Shown here: positions 58,404-64,000 of the stretch, one piece after another
How positions within the stretch are numbered: the first letter of the stretch is position 1
Layout: each line of letters starts with the position of its first letter
The notes under the pieces: model-generated
What the model saw: only the letters and a program-made list of their open reading frames with translations
Database searches by the model: none
What the model was told of the DNA's origin: nothing
Source of the DNA: DATJFQ01 sp035495555
Lineage (GTDB): Bacteria > Acidobacteriota > Vicinamibacteria > Vicinamibacterales > 2-12-FULL-66-21
Direction: 5' to 3'
Assembly: GCA_035495555.1 (NCBI GenBank)
Contig: DATJFQ010000055.1
Coordinates: 1-64,000, forward strand
DNA: 64,000 bases
Made by a program: the position numbers and the translations under genes

Positions 58404-59462
58404 CTATTTCGCCAGATACTCGTCGAGCGAGGAACGCTTGACGCGCCACGACGTCCCGATCTTCCTGCCCGCGAGTTCACCGGACTGCAGGATCGTCATG
58501 ACGTCGCTCTCCGGCACGCCGAGCGCTTTCGCGACATCGTCGGGCGACAACAGTTCGGGGAGCGCCGGCGACGCTGCGGCGACCGCAGCGGTCGCGGCCT
58601 GTCCACCGGCGATGCCGCCCTGCTGCTGCATCATCTGCTGCGCGATCGAGAGCCCGACAGCCATTTCGGCGGCGAGGCCGCCCGGACTGCCGCCGCTCTT
58701 TTCCATCCCCTGGGCCATCTGGAACTTCACGTAGTCGTTCAAGTTCCCGACGGCCGCCATGCTCGATCGCTTGTCGATCGCCGTCTCGACTTCCGGCGGG
58801 ACCGACACGTTCTCGACGATGAAGCTGGGCATCTCGAGTCCGTACTTGGCCGAGATCACCGGGTTGATGAGGGGCAACAGCGCCTCTCCGAGTTCCGTGT
58901 AACGGCTCGCGACGTCGAACACGGGGATCTTCGCCGTCGCGAGCGCGTCAGCGAAAATGCTGACGATCCGCGAGCGCATGGTGTCGGCAAATTCGTCGAG
59001 ACGGAAGTTCTGATCGGACCCGGCGACTTCTTTCAGAAAGAGCTTCGGGTTGATGATGTGGAAGTCGTAGGTCCCGAAGGCGCGGGCGCGGACGATGCCG
59101 AGATCTTCGTCCCGCATCATGATCGGGTTTGCGGTTCCCCACTTGTTGCCCGTGAACAGCCGCGTGTTGAGGAAGTAGACGTCCGCCTTGAAGGGCGAAT
59201 TGAAGCCGTACTTCCAGGACTGCAGCTTCGTGAGAATCGGAATGTTCTCGGTGGTGAGCGTGTGCTTGCCTGGACCAAACGTGTCACCGAACTCGCCGAG
59301 GTAAACGAACTGCACCTGCTGCGATTCGCGCACGATCAACTGCGCGCCGTTCTTGATCGCCTTGTCCTCGTCCGGAAACCGAAACGACAGCGTGTCGCGC
59401 GAGTCGTCGGTCCACTCGATGACTTCGATCAGCTCGCCCTTGATGAAATCCATCAAACCCAT
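58404..59462 (-). CDS. SPFH-domain protein with C-terminal excisionase-like HTH
   Basis: 352 residues. Residues ~1-230 are an SPFH domain of the YdjI ('virion core') kind: MGLMDFIKGELIEVIEWTDD, LIVRESQQVQFVYLGEFGD and FGTYDFHIINPKLFLKEVAGSD. An Ala/Gly/Gln-rich linker follows. Relatives then carry a zinc ribbon; this protein instead ends in an HTH_17 (excisionase-like) domain at about residues 304-352, LLSPDDVAKALGVPESDVMTI then KIGTSWRVKRSSLDEYL. The ATG at 59462 has AGGAGC upstream; a longer start at 59501 is unlikely. The zinc-ribbon partner gene is next. A membrane-associated scaffold role is inferred. Confidence 0.88.
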   Translation of the reverse strand: MGLMDFIKGELIEVIEWTDDSRDTLSFRFPDEDKAIKNGAQLIVRESQQVQFVYLGEFGDTFGPGKHTLTTENIPILTKLQSWKYGFNSPFKADVYFLNTRLFTGNKWGTANPIMMRDEDLGIVRARAFGTYDFHIINPKLFLKEVAGSDQNFRLDEFADTMRSRIVSIFADALATAKIPVFDVASRYTELGEALLPLINPVISAKYGLEMPSFIVENVSVPPEVETAIDKRSSMAAVGNLNDYVKFQMAQGMEKSGGSPGGLAAEMAVGLSIAQQMMQQQGGIAGGQAATAAVAAASPALPELLSPDDVAKALGVPESDVMTILQSGELAGRKIGTSWRVKRSSLDEYLAK

Positions 59463-59708
59463 GTGTGCAGCTCCTGTTCGCCGTATTCTACCGGACGTCA
59501 CGGATAACTACGCGATCCCGCAACACCGCGATCGCAACGCGCCTGTGAGCGATCCTGCTGAAGACAGGCATCGTGCGAAGTTGGTAGTTGGGTGTTTGTG
59601 TAGTTATATTTGACGAGTCGACCCTGCCGCGGACAGCCGCCGCCGCTTCATGCGCCGAGGCGCCCGTTCGCCAGAGCCACGCCCCCACTTCCGGAAGGAG
59701 TTCGAACG

Positions 59709-61301
59709 ATGCGCATCCGCGTCCTGTTGGTCGGAACCGCCCTCTCCTGTTTTGCGCTGGTCCCTCCCGCTCTCGCACAACCGCCTCAGCCAGGGCCGCC
59801 GGGCCGCCAGACGACGCCTGGCGGACAAGGGGCGCGCGCCAATCAGCCGTCCGAGGACGAAGGCGTGCAACCCGTCGAGAAGGTCTCGACGACCCAGCAC
59901 ACGGCGACGATCGGCGGCAAGACGATTCCTTACACGGCGAATGCCGGCACGATGATCATCCGCGACGATGCGGGGAACCCGAAAGCCACCGTCTTCTACA
60001 TTTCATACACGGCTGACAAGACCGACGTGGCGAACAGGCCGGTCACGTTCTTTTTCAACGGCGGCCCTGGTTCGGCGTCGATCTGGCTCGACATGGGGAT
60101 CATGAGCCCGAAGCATCCCGAGATGGCGGAAGGCGGATCGGAACCGGCGCCGCCGTACAACCTGGTGGACAACCCGAACTGCCCGCTGGACGTCACCGAT
60201 CTGGTCCAGGTCGACGCGATGATGACGGGCTACTCGCGTCCGGGCGTGGGCGTGAAGGCGGCCGACTACACCGGAGCCACCAACGACATCAAGATGTTTG
60301 GTCAGTTCATCCGGAATTATCTGGACAAATACGACCGGTGGGCGTCGCCGAAGTATCTGTTCGGTGAGAGTTACGGCACGTTCCGCTCTGCGGGGCTGGC
60401 ATCCGAGCTTCAGAGTTCAGAAGGCATCGAGCTGAACGGGATCATGCTGCTCGGCACCGTGCTCGATTTCCAGAACATTTCGCAGTCGCGGACGAACGAC
60501 ATCGGATACGCGACGTTCCTGCCGACTTACACGGCGTCGGCGTGGTACCACAAGAAGCTGGCGCCAGCGCTGCAGAAGCTGACGCTCGAGCAGGCGGTGC
60601 AGCAATCGCGGCAATATGCGTTCGGCGATTACCTGACGGCGCTGGCGAAAGGCAACACCCTCACCACAGCGGACCGATCCGCCATCGCCCAGAAGCTCGC
60701 GGATCTCACCGGGCTCTCGCAGCGGTTCATCCTCAACACCGATCTTCGGATCGAGGCGGGCATGTTCCGGACGGAATTGCTGCGCGATCAGCGGCTGACG
60801 CTGGGACGCTACGACACTCGGCTCACCGGCATCAACGGCAACGCGGCAAGCCAGCGGCAGGACTACGATGCGTCCGACGTCGCCCCGTCGAGCGCGTTCA
60901 TGGCGGCCTTCATGCGCTATCTGCACGACGACCTGAAATACACGAGCGATCTGCAGTACTACATGGGCGGGCACACGGGACGGTGGGACTATACCGGCGT
61001 CAATCCAGGGTTCGGGCAGGGCTATCCGACCGAATCGGAGTCCCTGCGGCTCGCGATGGCCAAGGATCCGTATCTGCACGTGATGGTCGGCGCGGGCTAC
61101 TACGACAGCGCGACACCGTTTGCCAACGCCGAATATACGTTCGCGCACCTCGGCTTCGACAAGACGTATACCGACCGCGTGCAGTTCAAGTACTACGAGA
61201 GCGGCCACATGGCGTATCTGAACCAGCCGTCAGCGAAACAGCTCAAGGCTGACATCGCGAAGTTCATCACCGCCACGGAGCATCTCACGGGGATGCACTG
61301 A
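59709..61301 (+). CDS. Secreted S10-like serine carboxypeptidase
   Basis: 530 residues with a signal peptide (MRIRVLLVGTALSCFALVPPALA) followed by a Pro/Gly/Gln-rich linker. The alpha/beta-hydrolase S10 fold has the oxyanion stretch FFFNGGPGSASIW and nucleophile Ser221 in GESYG. The acid is in VGAGYYDSATPF and the histidine in YESGHMAYLN. Bacterial members are periplasmic peptidases of uncertain specificity. The ATG at 59709 has GGAAGGAG nine bases upstream. The gene is followed by a GTTG-type hairpin at 61309-61387. Confidence 0.9.
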   Translation: MRIRVLLVGTALSCFALVPPALAQPPQPGPPGRQTTPGGQGARANQPSEDEGVQPVEKVSTTQHTATIGGKTIPYTANAGTMIIRDDAGNPKATVFYISYTADKTDVANRPVTFFFNGGPGSASIWLDMGIMSPKHPEMAEGGSEPAPPYNLVDNPNCPLDVTDLVQVDAMMTGYSRPGVGVKAADYTGATNDIKMFGQFIRNYLDKYDRWASPKYLFGESYGTFRSAGLASELQSSEGIELNGIMLLGTVLDFQNISQSRTNDIGYATFLPTYTASAWYHKKLAPALQKLTLEQAVQQSRQYAFGDYLTALAKGNTLTTADRSAIAQKLADLTGLSQRFILNTDLRIEAGMFRTELLRDQRLTLGRYDTRLTGINGNAASQRQDYDASDVAPSSAFMAAFMRYLHDDLKYTSDLQYYMGGHTGRWDYTGVNPGFGQGYPTESESLRLAMAKDPYLHVMVGAGYYDSATPFANAEYTFAHLGFDKTYTDRVQFKYYESGHMAYLNQPSAKQLKADIAKFITATEHLTGMH

Positions 61302-61308
61302 GAAATAA

Positions 61309-61387
61309 CGACGCAACGTCGCAACTCCCAACGACTCAGGGCGGCGCCCCTTGTGTCGTTGTGCAGTTGCGTAGTTGTGTAGTTGTC
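61309..61387. repeat. Imperfect CGCAAC/GTTGCG hairpin with TTGTGTCGTTG
   Basis: A left arm (61309-61337, CGCAACGTCGCAACTCCCAAC) pairs imperfectly with a right arm (61355-61380). GGGCGGCGCCCC forms an inner stem at 61340-61350. It follows the carboxypeptidase stop and faces the convergent MsrB gene, so a bidirectional terminator role is plausible. It is a member of the family seen at 1436-1504 and 11125-11196. Confidence 0.55.
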
Positions 61388-61397
61388 TTCGAAACCT

Positions 61398-61805
61398 CTA
61401 TTTCCCCGGTTCGAACCGCAGCGCGATTCCATTGATGCAGTAGCGGCGCCCAGTTGGAGGCGGGCCATCCGGGAACACGTGACCGAGATGCCCGCCGCAT
61501 TGCGCGCAGTGCACTTCGGTCCGCGTCATGCCGTGGGCGCGATCGGTCGTCGTGCCGATCGCTCCCGCGCGCGGCGCGAAAAAGCTGGGCCAGCCGGTCC
61601 CGGACTCGAACTTCGTTTCGTTCGCGAACAGCTCGTTACCGCAGCCGGCGCAGTAAAACGTGCCGGGCCGCTTCTCGACGAGCAGCGCGCAACTCCCCGG
61701 CCGCTCCGTCGCGTGTCCGCGCAAGACGTCGTATTGCTCCGGCGTCAGCAGCCGGCGCCATTCTTCGTCGCTTTTCTGAACGGGATATTGATCCATACCT
61801 GACAT
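61398..61805 (-). CDS. msrB: Peptide methionine (R)-S-oxide reductase MsrB
   Basis: 135 residues. It reduces methionine-R-sulfoxide. Two zinc-binding CxxC pairs (YCAGCGNEL and CAQCGGHLGHVF) and the catalytic cysteine in RYCINGIALRFEP are present. The family signature FESGTGWPSFF lies between them. The ATG at 61805 overlaps the stop of the AsmA gene (TAATG), so it is translationally coupled to it; an in-frame ATG three codons later is also possible. It complements msrA 4.3 kb away. Confidence 0.96.
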   Translation of the reverse strand: MSGMDQYPVQKSDEEWRRLLTPEQYDVLRGHATERPGSCALLVEKRPGTFYCAGCGNELFANETKFESGTGWPSFFAPRAGAIGTTTDRAHGMTRTEVHCAQCGGHLGHVFPDGPPPTGRRYCINGIALRFEPGK

Positions 61806-63337
61806 TATTTCCGCAGCAGCGCACGTTTCCAATCCAGGCCGAACTGCGGCTTCTCCCGCGTGCCCTTCACGTGGATTGGGATCACCGCGCCCGCGCCGTT
61901 GCGCTTGAACAGCGGGTCGACCACCTTGAGGAAAAAGCCCTTCACGCCGCCGGCCGCCTGCGACACCGTCGCGTCCATTGTCAGGGTACCGTCGAACGCG
62001 AGCCGCTCGGTACGCAACCCGTAGCTGCCGTTCAGCCTGACGGTCGCGCCGGGCACGTCGAACGCCACGGGATTGAACCGCGCATGGCCGTTGCGCACGG
62101 TGAACCTCCCGTGCATGCCGGACAACACGCGGGCCAGGCCGTCCTTCGGGTCCTTGCCGCGCGCACGCGAGCTGAGCGTCGAAATCTGCTGCTGTACGAG
62201 CCGGTCGGTGAAGCGCGCCTGCTCGAGCGCGAAGCGCCCATCGAGTTCGATGCGATCGGCGATCTTCGACTCGCCGGGGGGAATCACCATCGAGGTGTCG
62301 AGCGCAATCGTGCCGTGCATGACCGGCTTGTCCGTTCGGACGGCGAGCGCAAGCACGTCTTCGAGCCGCCCGTCAGGCAGGTGCACATCCAGCGAAACGG
62401 TCCTGCCCTTTGCGCCTTTCGCCTTGGTCACGGCCCCGGACGTCGTCAACGATGTGCCCAGGAACTTCGCGTCGATCCGTTTGAGGTACGTGTCGCCGTT
62501 GGTGCCATCGACCACCGCGTGAAACGTCGTATCGAGCGGGACGGGATGCGCAGCGGTATCCACCGTGAAGTCTGGCGTGTGGGTGGTGCCGCGTACGTCG
62601 ATCTGCATCAACTCGCCTGCAAAGTCGCCAGTCGACGACAGGATCCCGCCGATGCCGTGGATCGTGCTCAGGTCCGCGTGCGTGAACTCGTAGCGGCCGC
62701 TGAGCGGCGTGAGCCCCGCTTCGTCCGCCCGCCAGGGGCCGAAACTCCCGCCGACGGAAATGTCGCCGCGCGGCACGGGGTTGACGAGCGTGGCCGTGAA
62801 CGGCATCGAGCGGTTGAAGCCGACGGATTGAAGCGTGAGGTCATGAATCTGGAAAATCCGCGGGTCCTTCTCCGGATTCTTCGGCACGAGTACGAGCGCC
62901 GCGTCACGCGCGTCCACGCGGTCGATCACGACCGGTCCCGTCGCAGTCTGCGCCGCCTCGTTGCCGGCCTCGCGATCGTTTTTCGAACGCGGGGGCACGG
63001 TGATCCGCAGCCCGACGAGTTCGACGCTGCGAAAATGCCGCTGGCTCCGCAGCAGACCCACAACCCCGCCCGCGACTTCGAAGTGGTCGACCGATATCAG
63101 CGGCGCTGGCTGCTGCTGATCCTTCAGCCGGATCCGCAGGCCGTCGCCGGAAATTCTCAATCGAGGAAACGTGTGGACCGTGAATGAATCGAGCTCGACC
63201 GACGCATGGAGTTTGTCGCTCAGCGTCTGAACCAGCTTGTCGTGGAGAACGGACGTGCGGGAGCCCGCAAGTGCTATCGCCCAAAGGGTTACGAGCACGC
63301 CTCCGACGATGACGATGAACCAGCGGGCCAGGCGCAT
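61805..63337 (-). CDS. AsmA-family protein
   Basis: 510 residues. One N-terminal transmembrane helix (RLARWFIVIVGGVLVTLWAIAL) is followed by a long periplasmic region. It shows AsmA/DUF748-like features: LVQTLSDKLHASVELDSFTVHTFPRLRISGDGL near the start, and LDVHLPDGRLEDVLALAVR and FALEQARFTDRLVQQQISTLS later. Such proteins are thought to help move phospholipids or assemble outer-membrane components. Coupled to msrB through a TAATG overlap. The metallopeptidase upstream is on the same strand. Confidence 0.85.
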   Translation of the reverse strand: MRLARWFIVIVGGVLVTLWAIALAGSRTSVLHDKLVQTLSDKLHASVELDSFTVHTFPRLRISGDGLRIRLKDQQQPAPLISVDHFEVAGGVVGLLRSQRHFRSVELVGLRITVPPRSKNDREAGNEAAQTATGPVVIDRVDARDAALVLVPKNPEKDPRIFQIHDLTLQSVGFNRSMPFTATLVNPVPRGDISVGGSFGPWRADEAGLTPLSGRYEFTHADLSTIHGIGGILSSTGDFAGELMQIDVRGTTHTPDFTVDTAAHPVPLDTTFHAVVDGTNGDTYLKRIDAKFLGTSLTTSGAVTKAKGAKGRTVSLDVHLPDGRLEDVLALAVRTDKPVMHGTIALDTSMVIPPGESKIADRIELDGRFALEQARFTDRLVQQQISTLSSRARGKDPKDGLARVLSGMHGRFTVRNGHARFNPVAFDVPGATVRLNGSYGLRTERLAFDGTLTMDATVSQAAGGVKGFFLKVVDPLFKRNGAGAVIPIHVKGTREKPQFGLDWKRALLRK

Positions 63338-63399
63338 TTCTGCCAGTTACCCGAAAAATGCAACGGCCGCGCCATGCGGCCGAGCTGCGCGACAGTCGT

Positions 63400-64000
63400 T
63401 CAGCGGCTGGTGTCCGCGAACGTGTTGCACGCGTTCGGATCGCCGCTGTCGAGTCCCGTCCTGAACCACGTGACGCGCTGCTGCGACGTCCCGTGCGTGA
63501 ACTTCTCGGGCATGACGCGACCGGTGGCCATTTTCTGGAGGCGGTCATCGCCAATCGCGGCAGCGGCGCGCAGCCCTTCTTCGGTGTCGCCGGGATCCAG
63601 CTCGACCTTCCCTTGCGCGGCGCGACCCGGCTGACTCGCCGCGTGTCCCCACACGCCGGCGAAACAATCCGCCTGCAGCTCCAGCCGGACCGACATCGGG
63701 TTCGCTTCTGACGGATCGGCCCGGACCGCCTGACGCATTCGGCTCTCGATGCCGGTCAACATCTGGACGTGATGGCCGAACTCGTGGGCAAGCACGTAGG
63801 CCTGCGCGAAATCACCCGGCGCGCCGAACCGGCGCTGTAATTCGTCGAAGAACCCGAGATCGAGATACACCTTGTGGTCGTTGGGGCAGTAAAACGGTCC
63901 GGTTGCCGATTGCGCGAAGCCGCAGGCCGATTGGATTTGATCGCGAAACAGTACGACCTTCGTCTTCTCATACCGTGCGCCCAGGAGCTGGGCCCACGTG
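63400..64000 (-). CDS. Neutral zinc metallopeptidase (YpfJ family), partial
   Basis: The frame is open to the right edge, so the N-terminus is outside the window; about 199 residues are visible. The zinc-binding HEFGH in VLAHEFGHHVQML sits near the middle of the fragment. The family phrases GPFYCPNDHKVYLDLGFFDEL, RLELQADCFAGVWGH and FTHGTSQQRVTWFRTG follow in the expected order. The predicted N-terminal signal or membrane anchor cannot be checked. The partner AsmA gene is downstream on the same strand. Confidence 0.93.
   Translation of the reverse strand, partial: TWAQLLGARYEKTKVVLFRDQIQSACGFAQSATGPFYCPNDHKVYLDLGFFDELQRRFGAPGDFAQAYVLAHEFGHHVQMLTGIESRMRQAVRADPSEANPMSVRLELQADCFAGVWGHAASQPGRAAQGKVELDPGDTEEGLRAAAAIGDDRLQKMATGRVMPEKFTHGTSQQRVTWFRTGLDSGDPNACNTFADTSR

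Overview
This is a 64-kb stretch of high-GC bacterial chromosome, densely coding on both strands, with no phage, plasmid or rRNA signals. The gene complement points to an Acidobacteriota genome, possibly Vicinamibacteria. The pointers are a lone ADOP-type (MacB core plus FtsX) permease, a Ser/Thr kinase fused to a WD40-like propeller, a class C serine hydrolase, GC-rich heptad arrays and short 'word' repeats between genes. The phylum is an inference from gene style, not a marker-gene result.

Layout. 1-2 kb: end of a thiolase, 3-hydroxyacyl-CoA dehydrogenase and a YdjM-like membrane protein. 2.2-3.5 kb: recA with a clear promoter, and tRNA-Phe(GAA). 3.5-8 kb: a leucine-rich-repeat protein, then a three-gene overlapping operon (nitrilase-fold hydrolase, lipocalin-like protein, lipoprotein) and a small secreted protein. 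8.1-11.1 kb: a coupled histidine kinase and NtrC-type regulator. 11.3-12.4 kb: a RES/Xre toxin-antitoxin pair. 12.4-19.7 kb: secreted propeller protein, two small unknowns, the kinase-propeller and a radical SAM protein. 19.7-22.5 kb: a repeat-rich island holding an IS110 element. 22.5-34.8 kb: an alpha-glucan/trehalose operon (glgX, glgE, treS-maltokinase fusion, treZ, treY). 35-40.7 kb: LigD polymerase-domain protein with an unknown partner, ADOP permease and serine hydrolase. 40.7-44.8 kb: yebC-ruvC-ruvA-ruvB-fabH. 45-54 kb: methyltransferase, Fpg glycosylase coupled to a fused 2-oxoacid dehydrogenase E1, membrane proteins, a GT87-like transferase and an M1 aminopeptidase. 54-64 kb: short asparaginase plus aminotransferase, MsrA and MsrB, an SPFH/zinc-ribbon pair, an S10-type peptidase, an AsmA protein and the end of a neutral zinc metallopeptidase.

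How the genes fit together. The glucan operon encodes both arms of a trehalose-glucan cycle. TreY/TreZ release trehalose from alpha-glucan. TreS isomerises trehalose to maltose, the fused kinase makes maltose-1-phosphate, GlgE polymerises it, and GlgX trims branches. treS, treZ and treY are each coupled to the preceding gene by an ATGA overlap. No branching enzyme (glgB) lies in the window. DNA maintenance is represented by recA, ruvABC, Fpg and the LigD polymerase domain.

The most notable signal is in the IS110 island. The element sits inside one copy of a duplicated ~109-bp repeat, so the intact second copy is an empty target site and both element ends can be placed to the base. The 241-bp region upstream of the transposase folds into two stem-loops. 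In the order expected for an IS110 bridge RNA, they carry four short segments matching the left target, right target, left donor end and right donor end. Other repeat families (GCGAGGC heptad arrays, GGGGTCAGACCCC palindromes, a two-tier palindrome after treY, a ~95-bp dispersed element) fill most of the larger gaps.
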